Below, in pieces: positions 24,514 through 37,700 of a DNA stretch of 64,000 nucleotides; the first letter of the stretch is position 1, and each line of letters begins with the position of its first letter. The notes under the pieces were generated by a model. The model made no database searches. It saw only the letters and a list, made by a program, of their open reading frames with translations, and was not told the origin of the DNA. Position numbers and translations under genes: made by a program. The stretch is from Nymphaea colorata (lineage: Eukaryota; Streptophyta; Magnoliopsida; Nymphaeales; Nymphaeaceae), in contig NC_045145.1 of assembly GCF_008831285.2 (NCBI RefSeq), positions 16,738,802-16,802,801 on the forward strand, given 5' to 3'.

Positions 24514-26075
24514 AAATCTGCCTTCCCATATGCGGAATTCGTAGAAAACAAAAATCGAAGCAAACCAGTATCAACTGGGACAGGGTCGATCAAATGGTTG
24601 ACAGCCCAGATAACAATCAGAGCATATGAACTAGATCCATCGTGCCTGATCGAATTTGTGGGAGTCATCACAGTATTGACAGGATGCCATCATCAGCCGC
24701 AGAATTAGCTTAAAAATGGTAGTCGTTTATGGCCTGTAGAGAACCATATAAACAAGCAGTTACATGCACATTAAACAGAAGAATGCAGAGGAAAAAAAAA
24801 TTGGTTAGACTAAATTGAAAGCCAAAGAATACCTCTTTCAAGCTTGCCCAACACTTCGATTTCTCTTTTAAAACTTTGGTGGGATAAGGATCCCCCGTAT
24901 ATGGTGTTTTACTTATCGTATTTTAGAGCAAAATGTATACTTCTTGTCAAATTATCAAGGGAACCAAAGTAACAGAACAGAACGTCGAGGGCTATCACAT
25001 GGTAGAGAAAGAAAGATTTACCGGCGTTTCCTAAAATTGCGTGATATATTAAACATTTTGACAGCTTAAGAACGGTAACCTTTAGTCTAGTTAAGGAAGT
25101 CTTATCTTAGATTGAATGTGAGAGAGAAAGGCTATTCCATCTCAAAATTTGCAGCAGTACTGTTATCAATCTCTTATTAATAATTAGAAAGAAGAATCAT
25201 CAATTTGTTATACAGAAAAAATTAAAAGTTTTCAATAAAAAAAAAAAGGATCTCCGAGAAAAAAACTGTAACAAATATAACATCAATTGCACTGTGGATT
25301 TGTTCCGAGAGTATGTCATTGAGAAAATTGTGATTCGAGAAGCTTATTTTGGTTTTCACTTCTTAATTTGCTTTTATACTATTTACGATTATGATAAAAT
25401 TATGATTTGATATGATCACAATTACAGTTTAAGAAGATTGAAAACTTCACGATTATTATTTTTTCCTACGGTGCAGGAGACTTTAACTTTTTTATCGTAG
25501 TAATGTTAAAAAATAAAATAAATTTTAATGTGGACCAATTGGTAGATATGAACTTTCGACAAATAATGACGGCAATTACTCTATTAATATAATGACAACT
25601 AATAAACTGATATATTTGGCAAAATAAATTCAATTAGGAATTGAATTGTAACAGCTTCACAGCCTGTTTTCTGCAAAAAAAAAAAAGGAAAAAACTGTGT
25701 GATGCCTAAAATGGGAAACGGCAGCAGGTCGCCACCCCAACAACCCTAGATAGAGAAATTGACCCGTCATTGACTAGTTTGGATTTGAGACTGGATCTCG
25801 GACCCGAATCCGCTTTCAGCATTTGAATCGATCGGGAGAAAAACGAACATCCTCTACTCCCAAAGCTAGAGCGCGTCCACCTACATTAATTGGATGTGGA
25901 TCTAGATCCCCTAGTGGATCCGATTGACCTGTTATGATTTTGGATCTAGTGTCGTTAAAGACCAGGATTCCCAGGTGTCGGCCCGAGATTCCAGAGAGAG
26001 AGAATAAGAAAATGCCGATTCAAGGGTGCGCTGGCGAATGAAGACCCTTTTTCTAAAATTGGTGAAAGCTTCTGT
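24514..26075. other. intergenic DNA and upstream region of the OPT gene
   Basis: No gene seen. The stretch 25780-26000 is richer in GATC/GGATC-type sequence than its surroundings and may be an old repeat. Confidence 0.5.
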
Positions 26076-26083
26076 CTATAAGA
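26076..26083 (+). promoter_or_regulatory. TATA-like box of the OPT gene
   Basis: CTATAAGA lies 131 bp before the proposed ATG at 26214, and the following leader is purine-rich. Position and sequence fit a core promoter, without experimental support. Confidence 0.35.
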
Positions 26084-26213
26084 TTACAAAGAGCACGTAG
26101 GAGCTCTTCACAGGAAGAAAGAGAGAAAGAAAGTAAGAGAGATTAAAGAGTTCTCCTCTCATCATATTCAGGGGAAGGAGAAGAGGTTTTTCTGGGGGAA
26201 CTCTTGTAGGACG

Positions 26214-29200
26214 ATGGGTGGGCATGGAGGGATCGCCGATGCAGCAGATGGCCGGAATTGTCCGTCGGAGACCGACAACCCGGCTAAGGAAATCGGTGAG
26301 TCGGCGAGCTAGCCTTTTGCTTTCTTCCTAGAACAGCTGTTCGTTTTTAACATGAAGAGAATTATATTTGGTTGGTCTTGTTGCACCATTAATGTTACGC
26401 AGTTTTTGTCTGTGCTTCATATTCTCGTGGTTATTGCATGCGTGATTTTCTGAGGTCGAGGACGAAGATGACCAATTGGCTAAGGATTTCTCTTTACTTC
26501 TGAAGATACCAGAAGAAAGATTAGCATGAGTTGTAGTTAAAAGCACACAGAAAATAGGAAAAAGATACAAAGGCATATAGAATGTTACCAACTTTGCTGG
26601 ATGTGAAAAACTTTTACGGGTAAATGCAAAAGTTTCTTCCTGGAAACAAATACCAAAAAAATTTTTTACTTACTTTTCAAATTGACATGCAAAACGTGTG
26701 ATCTGTAAAAAAAATCACATGATAAATCTCTGATAAATTTAAATGAAAATTTTAACCCAGTCGTAGGAGTGCAAAATTTCTTCCCTTTTCCCAATACCAA
26801 CCGAATGCCGGTCAATTTATCTTCAGATAGGTGGTCAATTGTCGTTCAAAATAGATTGTTTAGGAATTCTTTTCATTCCAGACTGCCTGATATTTTTCTC
26901 TGATTTCCAAAAACCGTTCTGAATTTTTAGCAAAAAATAGTAAATACTTACTGCTAATTAAAAACCTTGATTTCACTCACAAACAAATATACCCGAGGAG
27001 AGCACGAAGTTGCAGAAGGTATTCTGTTCTTGTTCAGATCAGTTTGTATTTTCTGGTGCAGTAGTAAACGCTAATGGCAGCTCATGTCAGCTCTTTGTTA
27101 GACTATATGAAAAAATTGACGGAAAAAAAAAGGGAAGAGAAGGTTGCCCACCACCAGGGAGCAGAGGCCGATCAGTGGTCTCCTGTGACGGAAAAAGAAA
27201 CTGTTGAGTTCTCATTGTTCAAACTTCAAACTCACTGATTGTTGTGGTCATTGTACTCAGAAATGGAGGACTCACCAATTGAGCAAGTGCGGCTGACAGT
27301 CCCAAACACGGATGACCCATCCCTACCCGCCCTCACGTTCCGGACATGGACCCTCGGCCTCATCTCCTGCGTCGTGCTGGCCTTCCTCAACCAGTTCTTC
27401 GGCTACAGGAAGAACCAGATCACCATCACTTCGCTCGCTGCACAGATCGTGTCGCTGCCCCTCGGGAGGCTCATGGCGGCCAAGCTGCCGAAGAAGATGA
27501 TCAGGGTGCCGGGGACGAGCTGGGAGTTCTCGCTGAACCCTGGCCCCTTCAACATGAAGGAACATGTGCTCATCACGATATTTGCGAGTTCTGGTTCTGG
27601 TGGTGTTTATGCTGTTCACATTGTGACCATAATGAGGGCCTTTTACCACAGAAGCTTCAATCCCCTTGCTGGTTTTCTGCTCTCACAAACCACACAGGTG
27701 AATTCCCACTTCTTTAGTCTCTAGATTCTCTACAGTTGTTTAAAACAGGAAATTTCACTCTGGTTAATTATATGAAATTTCACTTCCTTTGCTCCACATT
27801 TCTATTTCTTAAAAGTGAAGGAATTTTTTGCAGTTGCTTGGTTATGGATGGGCTGGTATCTTCAGGACTTTCCTTGTGGATTCTCCCTACATGTGGTGGC
27901 CGAACAACTTGATTCAAGTCTCCTTGTTCAGGTCATCTCTCTCTCTCTGCTCTCTCTCCGCGTCTCTTTTAAATGCTAAGTGCAGCCATGGAAGCTTCAT
28001 GGTCAAAGTAAAAACACACAAACCAGTTGGTGGGTCGTCTTCTTTGGATTGGAAAACGGATTTTTTAAATTAAAGAGATGTTCATAGACAAGAAATTTCT
28101 GAGAGGGATAAAAAAGTACGCGTGTGCCGCAGGACCCTGCATGAAAAGGAAGTGAGGAAGAGGAGGGGGGTGACAAGGCTGCAGTTCTTCATGATCGTGT
28201 TCGTCTGCAGTTTCGCCTACTACATCGTGCCGAACTACCTGTTCCAGGCCATCTCCCTCTTCTCCGTCGCCTGCTACATCTGGAAGGACAACATCTTCGC
28301 CCAGCAGATGGGATCGGGCGACCAGGGGCTGGGCATCGGGGCCTTCGGGCTCGACTGGTCCACCGTCACCGGCTACCTCGGCTCCCCTCTGGGCTCGCCG
28401 GGCTTCGCCATCCTGAACGTGGCGGCCGGCTTCATTCTGTTCCTCTACGTCCTCGTCCCCATCTCCTACTTCAATAACTCCTACCAGGGCAAGCGCTTCC
28501 CTTTCGCATCCTCCGGCGTCTTCGACGGGCAGGGCCAGCCTTACCATCCCATGTCCGTCATCAACCCGAAGACGTTTGAGTTCGATCCCGTCGCCTACGC
28601 CAAGAAGGGTCCGGTCCACCTGAGCAACTTCTTCGCCCTTGCTTACAGCCTCAACTTCGCCACCCTCACTGCCGTCTTCTCCCACGTGATCCTCTTCCAC
28701 GGAAGGTACATTTCCCTGGCTCTCTACGATATTATTATTCTACTGCGTTACCGCTGCACGACCACCTTGTTTTTTTCTTCTTTCTGGTTTTATATCAGAG
28801 AAATTTCCAGGCCTCTTTTAATGTGATTTTACATCTTTCTTTAACCATTTGATAGAAACAGTGTTGTAGAAATATGAAATTAATTGAATCGAACTTGCCG
28901 TAGATCCAAAACCCAATACCACGTCTTCTGTTTCTCTAAATTAATTAACAAAATTTAGATGTGGCTAAAGCTCTGGTGTCTTATGCAGGTCGATAGTGCA
29001 GATGACCAGAAAAGCATTCAACAGAGAGGATGAGGATATACACGGCAGATTGATGAGGAAGAACTATAAGAGGGTGCCGGAGTGGTGGTTCAGCATCATT
29101 CTTGTTGTAACGATCGGCTTGGCTTTCCTCACCTGTCTCGGATTCGGCGGGCAATTGCAGCTTCCTTGGTGGGGGATTATACTTGCATGTGTTCTTTCTT

Positions 29201-30305
29201 TCGCCTTCACTCTCCCCATTGGGATCATTACATCTACCACTAATCAGGTAAGGCCAAGGACACCATCTCATTAATTGCCGTTTGCTAAAAACTTGCTTTA
29301 GTTGCAGAACAAGTAAGTAAAGCTGGAGTTCATCTAGTAATGGTGATGTGTGGAATGTTGGTCTGTGCAGCAACCAGGGCTGAATGTGATCACGGAGATG
29401 ATTATAGGATACATGTACCCGGGCAAGCCTCTGGCCAACGTTGCATTCAAGACGTATGGGTACATCAGCATGAGCCAAGCCATTTCTTTCCTTTCCGATT
29501 TTAAGCTCGGCCATTACATGAAGATCCCACCAAGGTCCATGTTCATTGTTCAGGTGCTGATCGATCTCCTTCTTCCATGACTTCATTTTCTTTTTTTCCT
29601 TCTTACCAACATCGCAGCACAATCTGATCTCTCTCGTTACGGTTTATGCTTAAAATGTATGGATAATGGCAGTTGGTCGGGACGGTGGTGGCGTGTTCGG
29701 TGTACTTCGGGACGGCCTGGTGGCTCCTGCTCAGTGTCCCGAACATCTGCGACGCGGCGAAGAACCCGTTGTGGAGGTGCCCGAACGACGCTGTCTTCTT
29801 CAGCGCCTCGGTCATATGGGGGGTGGTCGGTCCGAACCGGATGTTCGGAAGCGAAGGCCTGTACGTGAAGCTGAACTGGTGGTTCCTGGTGGGGCTGCTG
29901 GCGCCGCTGCCCGTCTGGGCCCTCTCCCGCGCCTTCCCGGAGAAGAAGTGGATCAGACTCATCAACGTCCCCGTCATCCTGGGAGCCACCGGAAGCATGC
30001 CCCCCGCCGGCGCCGTCAACTACTGGTCGTGGATCATCGTCGGCGTCGTCTTCAACATCGTGATCTACAGGCGGTACAAGAAGTGGTGGGCCGACCACAC
30101 GTACGTGCTCTCCGCCGCGCTCGACATCGGCCTCGCCTTCTCCGGCGTGGTCATCTACTACGCTCTTCAGGCATGGCTCGGCCCCGACGACAGCTACGGC
30201 GTCCAGTGGTGGGGGACGCTCAACGACAGCTCAAACTGCGACGTCGCTTCCTGCCCCACCGATCCCGCCATAATCGTCGACGGCTGCCCTCGCTTCGCTG
30301 CCTAA
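26214..30305 (+). CDS. oligopeptide transporter, OPT family
   Basis: Proton-coupled importer of small peptides (some plant members carry metal chelates or glutathione), in a cell membrane. Seven exons: 26214-26295, 27261-27697, 27834-27931, 28133-28705, 28989-29247, 29371-29553 and 29673-30305, all GT-AG and phase-consistent, giving 754 aa, normal for the family. The OPT hallmarks are present: NPG at about residues 120-122 ([13 protein letters not shown]) and KIPPR at 534-538. Many hydrophobic spans are visible (for example [19 protein letters not shown]). The N-terminus contains [20 protein letters not shown], typical of plant peptide-transporter OPTs rather than YSL proteins. Substrate cannot be read from sequence. 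Exon 1 (27 aa and one base) is supported only by its ATG, donor site and phase; translation could instead start at ATG 27263. Exons 2, 4 and 7 are strikingly GC-rich. Confidence 0.93.
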
Positions 30306-32586
30306 ATGCTCTCGACTCCGGCGATGGCTTGATCCTTAGGTCACCAAAATGATACAATGTACATTGTTTGTTTGTAAATAGACTTTGGTTGGCTGAATGA
30401 AGGGCTCTTAGTTCTTTATTTTAAAATTCTACAGATGTTTTCCCTTGGCTATATAAAAGACTTCAAGATCAAGACGCTCTGGACGCCATGTATGGGATGT
30501 TCGGATGCTAAAAGCAAACACGACACCTGTTCCACGACCGGGGAGCATCCCCTTCCGATTAGGGCCTTAAAGTCCTTGACAAATTTTAATATGGCACTTT
30601 GTAGTTGGATTTAGATTTGGATTTGGATCTGGAATTGGATTCAAGCTCCTTCTTAAAACCAAATTCAATTTCAATTATCATAAGGTTTAGCATTGATATT
30701 GAGAAAATGCGATTGCTTTTTTTGTGTGTTTTTACTTTTTTTTTCTTTTTTAAATCTCTCTTCTTCCGCATTTTATTTTGGAAAAATTGGCGATAAGTTG
30801 TGACAAAAGTAGTAAGCTCGCTTCCAAGAGTTAAACGAATTTCGAATTAGCTGGTGCTGTTAATCACTAAACGAGTTGCGTTGGCTTTATTTTAGTTTTA
30901 TCATCGTTGTTTACTGGATGTATAAAATTTCATCCAATCTCTTTAGATCCATTTGGTAATTGTAATAATATCTAATGAATATGACCAAAGATTAAGGCTG
31001 ATTTATGTAATTTTTTAAAAAATATTTTATTAAAAAAGATTCATGAAATAGTAACAAACTGATCCATTTTCTCGCTTATGCTCTCCTATCATATGAAAGT
31101 TGAGAAGTCTATGCCTGCCTGGTAAGCAGTTAGATTTTTGTAAAAAGCTATTTTAAATAAAATGTAAAATGTCCTAATACGCTTATATAAATGCTAATGC
31201 AATATGAAGCATGTTTTAATTCAAGTTATTGTTATGAAAAACTGTTTACTTTATATTGTCAAAATTCTGATATTACATGGGTCGATAATTATTTATTATG
31301 AAAAAATCATTCAAGCTCTGAAAATGATTAACCAAGTATATGTTTAGTTCTATTGAATCATCGTTAAAAGACCATATCCATAAGATTGGATCCTAAAAAC
31401 ATCTTAATAATAAATTTAGAAGGGGAATATTTTATCGCAGACCTAAATGGCTTACGATATATTAATTACTATACATATTTTATTGTTTTAAATTAAAAGG
31501 AGCATCCCTTGTAAAGTGTATCCTTTGCCCCATAAAACTAGTATAAGGAGAAATGCTTTTCATATATAAACTAATTAGTACATATGCAAGATTATTGAAT
31601 GTCTGACGCATATAAGACATTCTCCAAACTGCTTGCAGCTGGGTTAATGATCATCGGAAGATTGTTTATCTTTTCAGGCTTAAAGATTGTCCAACTGCAT
31701 TTTTTTGGTGTTAGTTTTTTGAAAAACAGTTCAGTTGGGATGCATATCAATTTCTCCATCATCTCACCAGGAATTCCAAGTTGGTGGTTGCAGACCCATG
31801 CTGCTGGAAGAAGGAAATTAATGTAGTGATCAGAAATGCTAACAGGGGTGCAGGGCTTGTTTTTGGTTGGAACTCGCATGAGAGATTTTTGTTCTTTTTG
31901 TATGTTGACCCTTCAGAGGAAGTTCTTGGTCTTTTAAGGAGACCCATCCCCGTTGATTCTGAAGTGGAATCGGGTTCAAATCTTCCTTGTATCTTATTTT
32001 ACTCTCTCATCTATGTTCTTCATTCCTTCCTGCGAATTTGCATCGGAAATCTATTGACGGGAAAGAATGAGGTGTGGTGCATCTGCACAGGAGTTATACT
32101 GCAGCAAAACTGGTTGGACCCTCCCTGTTAAGGTTGCTATCTCCTAGCTTATGTTCTAGGAGTGATATTTTCTTTACTGTTACCAATCCTCCAACTCTGT
32201 GGAATGGTGTTTGCAAGTAGTAATATCCAAGATAAAAGGATTTAGGTCCTCTCTAATGTTTTAGCATGAAGGTGTGTTAGTGCTGCAGCAGTTATTTCCC
32301 TGTTCAGCAGAAACTTTCTTTTTTACAGGAACTTGATCTGTTGGAGCTGCTCGACTCATTTCTTAGCAACAGATCGCTTGTTGAGGTTAGTTCCAAATGA
32401 AGATACAGGAAGCGATGGTTAAGGAGTATGTTACAAGGGGGCTGCGGCCCTACGAAGATTCATGGTTTTGGTTTATCTCACTGGCCAGTTCTGCAAAATC
32501 TGCACATTTCGAAATTTTATGTCTTTGTGAAAGCGATCAGTTTGTTGCTTGACTAACATTGTTTTGGTAGTTATGTCTTCTCTTAT
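30306..32586. other. intergenic DNA, possible gene relic at 31599-32131
   Basis: After the OPT 3' flank the DNA is AT-rich. Overlapping plus-strand open frames at 31599-31826 and 31781-32131 contain protein-like stretches (GLVFGWNSHERFLFFLYVDP, then SEEVLGLLRRPIPVDSEVES). I cannot assign a family or an intact exon model, so this may be a broken gene or chance. Confidence 0.35.
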
Positions 32587-32716
32587 AGCGTTTTAATTGT
32601 TCATACGTATCTGCATCATAGAATTTTTTTATTCTTTCTCAACGAAAGAGGAGCGTTTTAATTGTTCATACGTATCTGCATCATAGAATTTTTTTATTCT
32701 TTCTCAACGAAAGAGG
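32587..32716. repeat. perfect or near-perfect tandem duplication, 65-bp unit
   Basis: Two adjacent copies (32587-32651 and 32652-32716) each run from AGCGTTTTAATTGTTCATAC to CAACGAAAGAGG. No difference was seen by eye, which implies a recent event. Confidence 0.92.
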
Positions 32717-35700
32717 ATCACCTCACCTGATTTTATTAGCTTTCCAGAAGCACTACGTAAGTAGTTGATTTTGGTGGGCAAACTGTTCCATGATTAGATT
32801 TGTTTCTTACTCTGCAATCAACGTGACAACAGTTCACATGACACCACGTTGAAAAAATCATGCTTTTTTTTATTAAATCTATTGGAACCAAAGCATGTTT
32901 CTGCGTTTGGGAAGCAGAACCATGTTTATGTGTGCATGCTTACAAAAGTCAGCCCATATCAAACGTCACTTGATAGCTAAAAATAAAAAAATCTGTCACT
33001 AAAAAAATATTTGCCATGGAAGCGTTGTCGACTATTTGTGGTGTAGTAATAATCTATGATAACTTTAGCAACACATATTTTAATTTTAAAACATCTAAAA
33101 ACACTCTGCATCCATCCTGCACGTTTGAATTCTGGCACGTATGTATTAATTAAAAATTAAAAGAGACTATGTATTGGAAGGTGCTAGGTACATTGTGGAA
33201 CATAAGTTGGCCCATAGTTAATTTTTTTTTATATATATAGAAGAAAGCTGCTTATTGGTAGTTGGTACTTTTATTTATGTGTGTGTGTGTCTGCGCACGC
33301 ATTTGACTAACTGTGTGTACGTGAGGAGAGAGAAAGAAATAGATTCGAAAATTTAATTTATTTAGTGTTTTCTAATCATACGAAACCAGAACGGATTCAA
33401 TCAGTAAATTTTTCTACTTATAATCACTCCAGTCCATATGCAAATAGTGCATAACGGGACACATTCAGCACCATAAAGTAGCCCTGGACACTTGGGGGTG
33501 ATGAGAAAGGGGAGGGTTTCGGCCTTCACTCAGGCATTGAGATTAGCCTCTCGCTCACCAAATCATATACACAAATTTCAAATTGCCTCTTGAGTTCGAG
33601 CCCCTTAGACAATGACAGAAACAGGAAAAGTGTTTTAGGTGTTAGCTTTTTCACTGAAGAGACAGACCCCATTGGGGTGGGTCTTCCTTGTCTCCCCTTT
33701 TAGGTGTCTCCATGTGTACATCATATCTGTTGGGTTCATATCATCCTCTCCACCACATGTTTCCTTCATTAACATCCTCACCCATTTTCCTCCTCCTGCA
33801 AATTCTAAGCTTTCATGAATATTATTTTTTAAGTCAATCAAATTCAATTGCATATACATGGATTTTTAATTTTTTGTTAGCAAAGCTGGCAAAATAGATT
33901 TATGTTACTTGAAATACTTTTACACATAATTAAATTTGTGCCGTTTTCTCTTTTAAGGGCATTTGTATAATTTTATTGGAGGAATGAAGCGATGAACTTA
34001 TGAATAATTATCCTTTGATAGAGATGAATATTGAGAGGACCCTTTGATACATTCATCCCACCTGTCACAAGATTTGGATATTATGCTAGTTTGATTGGGC
34101 CATGGTGCCAGCCTTTGGTAGGGCCGCCAAGTGGTTGTACTTTAGATAAATTGACTTCGGACCTTGTTTAGATTTATATGAAATCTATGGATTTGATGTG
34201 ACATGCTTTTGCTGATACAGCGAACAATTTAATTCAAAATTTATAGTTTGTTGAATTAATAATTTAAGTCTAATCTAATCTTTATGCTAGAGAACTTCAT
34301 TTTTCTTACCCTTTTTTAAGATCAAAAGATATAGAGTCTTATATCAAATCCACATGTAGATCTCAAATATTAAGAATCTAAGATCATAGTGAAGGGGTGG
34401 CGATCAAGGGCCTTTTAGATGTTCATCATCATAAGAAGAAAAGCTGGTGCCAAGTTGTGCATATTTGAGTGGTGCCATAGTGCTTTGCCCGTAAACAGGT
34501 CCAGAGCACACTTATGATGTTCTCTTCATTAACGAATTAGCATTGTTGCATGGAAGGATAAAGTTGATCATGATTAAGAAGAAAAAGGTGTAAATCAGCT
34601 GGGGTATGTCGAGCCTTTTTCTTTTTAAACATAGGCAATAATTCTAAGCTTAAGTTCACAAAAGCGATGTTGAAGTTGAGGCTTTATTTTAATTATCTTT
34701 ACGCACTTTTATTTATCTACTTTTTTAAATAATTTTCTAAATATTTTTAGCCTATTCACCCAATTACCTGACCCTTATATGTGAGACTTAATGAGAATCG
34801 TCTGAGCTGTAGATTTTGAGATGATCATATGATAAAGATATATATTTGTATATATATATATATATGCCTTCTCGACATGCTCTATGTTTTTTTTTATCGA
34901 TCTAACGACATAACTAGGTGCAGAATATTTGAAAACGTAAGAATGAGAAAGAACATCAAGAAAAGCTGTTGTTTAGATAGATTCTAATATAAAATCTTAT
35001 CTAGACTCTGTGATTCACCAACATCACATTATAATGAAGAATAAACAAGGACACACGGTAGATAAAATAAAAAACATTTTGTGTGTGTGTTTTTTTTTTC
35101 ACTTGCGTCATTTCTTGTACCTTATCTTTTTCAGGGGGAAACCATATGATATCAGGGTTGCGAAATCAGCAATTCTTTGTTGGTCTTTGCCTACTATAAA
35201 CCCAACAAGCTTCCGTCATTTTTAATTAATAATGAGGACCGAAGCATGTTAGAGGACTGCGTATTAAATTATATTCTTTTTATTTTGGGTTGCTGATGTA
35301 GTTAACAAGTTTGAACAGGACGCCTCTTGGCTTGAGCTGACTGGTTCTACCGTACTTTGACGAACCTGGATGTGATTGGAAATTGTGGATTCGGTGAGTC
35401 AATCGGGTTTGGATCCGGATTCGGGCGGTCCAAAAAATTCTAGAATTTGATGTGTTTGTATCTTCCTTCAACTTCGCTTAAAGAAGCCTTATTTATTTAA
35501 CAATAGTCAATTACGAATCGAACATTTTTGCGTGTTTGTACCACGGACGTATGTAGGCCGCATTCAAACACGGGAGGGGGGAGCAGCGCTCCGGCGGAAC
35601 GCCGTGTTCCCAAAACCCCGTTCTTTTGTCACTCGACTAATTTGGCGATGCGCTTATGCATGAAGCATTGGTTTTGGACATCAACATTGTTGAACATCCC

Positions 35701-37700
35701 GCGACGGGGCGTTTCTGTTCCACTTACATTTTATACTAATTAATGGGTGTTTGAAGCTGGTTAATTAGTTTGATGATCTTGCTTCTGCTTAATGGAAATC
35801 ATGTGTTAGGTTTTCTTTTTTTTTTCCTTTCAGTTCATGTTTTTATTGAAAAATTTTACGCCAAAGATAAAAGATTTAGCTCATAAGAATTGCAACGGAT
35901 CGACCGGAAAATCACTCTCAAGGTGGAAGATCTAGTTGGATTGAGTTCATGCCCGTCCCTCTTATTAATGGGCTCCTCATATAGAAATACTTATATATTT
36001 AACTTTGTTGTTGCTTGCTATTTTCCCTTGATTTCTTATCTTTTTCAAGAAAAAAAAAAAGTTTAAGTAAGTGTTTGAAAGATAAAAGATTTTCCTTTCA
36101 ACTTATTTAGTGCCATCAAGCAACAGGGCTCAACCAACCCTGTTGGTGTATCAATAGAACAGCCTTAAATGTGCCGTGCACTTTTTTCTCTTGAGAAAGC
36201 AACCGAGATATTGATTGTGACTGTTAAACTACTTTAACATCAGGATTTGGTAAGTAGTTTTTATTAAATCAATTTCCTTGTACTTTTTATAACCAGGTTG
36301 TGCCAATCAATAAATCTGTTCATAGGACTTTGTGTTGTACTTAATCAAATGTATAATGTCTTTTATTGCCTCAGATCTCACCCTATTCAATCACTGCTGG
36401 CAATTGAGCTAGAAAAAATGGGAAGTTTTGTTTTCCTTTCCTTTTTTTGACCAACTGGCCTACTCTCATGCTGGGCTCGGGCTCCTAGTCTAGTAGATCC
36501 TAACGTGTCTCTCATCGAGTTCATTTTAATCTCTACGAAGATTAGGAATCACTACAATTTGATCACCCAATTAACGTGCTTATAAATAATCTTAGAACAT
36601 GTCTAATAATGTTTAATGTATGATTAAACTTTTAAAAAGAAGGCATCTTATAATTGAAGCTTAACAATCTATCATTTGTAAACTTCTTTTTTAAGAGCAT
36701 AGCTCAAATGAACCGACTGAGACATGTTGTGGGGTGCATTCCTAGTTGGTGGGGGCTCTGCTTTCGTACCAAAAAAAAAAAAGTAGTAAGTTGAAGTATG
36801 TGGATATTTCACCACTTAAGTTCTAAACCCTAAAAGGCTTCATCTCTTGTTTGGATGGATATTCATCTCGCCCTCACAAAAGAAAGAAAAAAAATGGAAA
36901 GACAATTTTTCACATAACACTTCTAATTAAATTGTTCAATGACCCATAATAACTTTATATTTACTTATTCGATTCTTATAAAATTTAGATTTCCTAGCTT
37001 TCATCAGCCAAATAAGTCTCAGTTGATTTTTTAGCACGATCGCGGTCTACCATCTTTGTTGCTTGTGGTTTCCCAATCAACTCCACAGTATCAAACGAAT
37101 GTTTGACGCGGGAATTGAACCAAAAAACAGCTGCTATTCTGCCGCGTTTCTTTATTCCGATCACTCTTTTGTCCAATCCAATCAAATTGGGAGGGAGCTT
37201 TGTAGTTGTGGTAGACAAGTTTTTGCAAGCACCAAAATGAAATTATTCATTGTAAGACGCCCCAAGAACAAATGACAAGAAGGCGCAACTAGATTGAATC
37301 ATGTGAGCCAACTAATGGCAGTGGTAATTGCTCAATCCGAGAACCACTTGAACCGCTCCGTACGGCGTCTATGGGAGCAATTATGAGATATCACGAGTGG
37401 ACCAGGTGAGCCTTCCAACTTTGATTCCAATCCCAAGCACTCGACGTAGGGACATTCCTAGATATTGAGCGTTGGATTTCTTCCATCATTTTAAAGATCA
37501 GAGCAAGTGATTGAAAAAATAATTTTGATGAATCAAATAATTAAGCCCCATGAGCATCTTGGCAATTTGGATAGATACAAGAGGAAAGATATGAAACGGA
37601 GAATTCCTAAAAGGAAGAATAGAAAAATGAGAAGAAATAGAGAAAGAAATAGCAATAGAAGTACAAATAGTAATACATTTAACGAGGAGCATAAACCAAT
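32717..37700. other. AT-rich intergenic DNA, no gene seen
   Basis: Open frames are short and mostly paired on opposite strands (33635-33897, 36994-37275). None has a recognisable domain. Short TA runs occur near 33230 and 34850, and repeat-like stretches rich in GGATC/TCGG near 35300-35440. I see no RNA gene. Confidence 0.5.

Noticed and set aside
28065-28700. 211-codon open frame on the minus strand
   Set aside because: It is exactly antisense to GC-rich exon 4 of the OPT transporter. Glu/Gly/Asp/Val-rich composition is what the complement of a C/G-ending reading frame gives.
29603-30352. Long open frames at 29603-30098 (minus) and 29666-30352 (plus, other frame)
   Set aside because: They are shadows of OPT exon 7, whose own frame carries the family sequence and the correct splice phase.
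36994-37275. Possible tRNA or organelle-derived gene around GGTTCAATTCCCGCG on the minus strand
   Set aside because: The T-arm-like sequence has no matching acceptor stem, D-arm or anticodon arm at the right distance, and the open frame matches no organelle gene I know.
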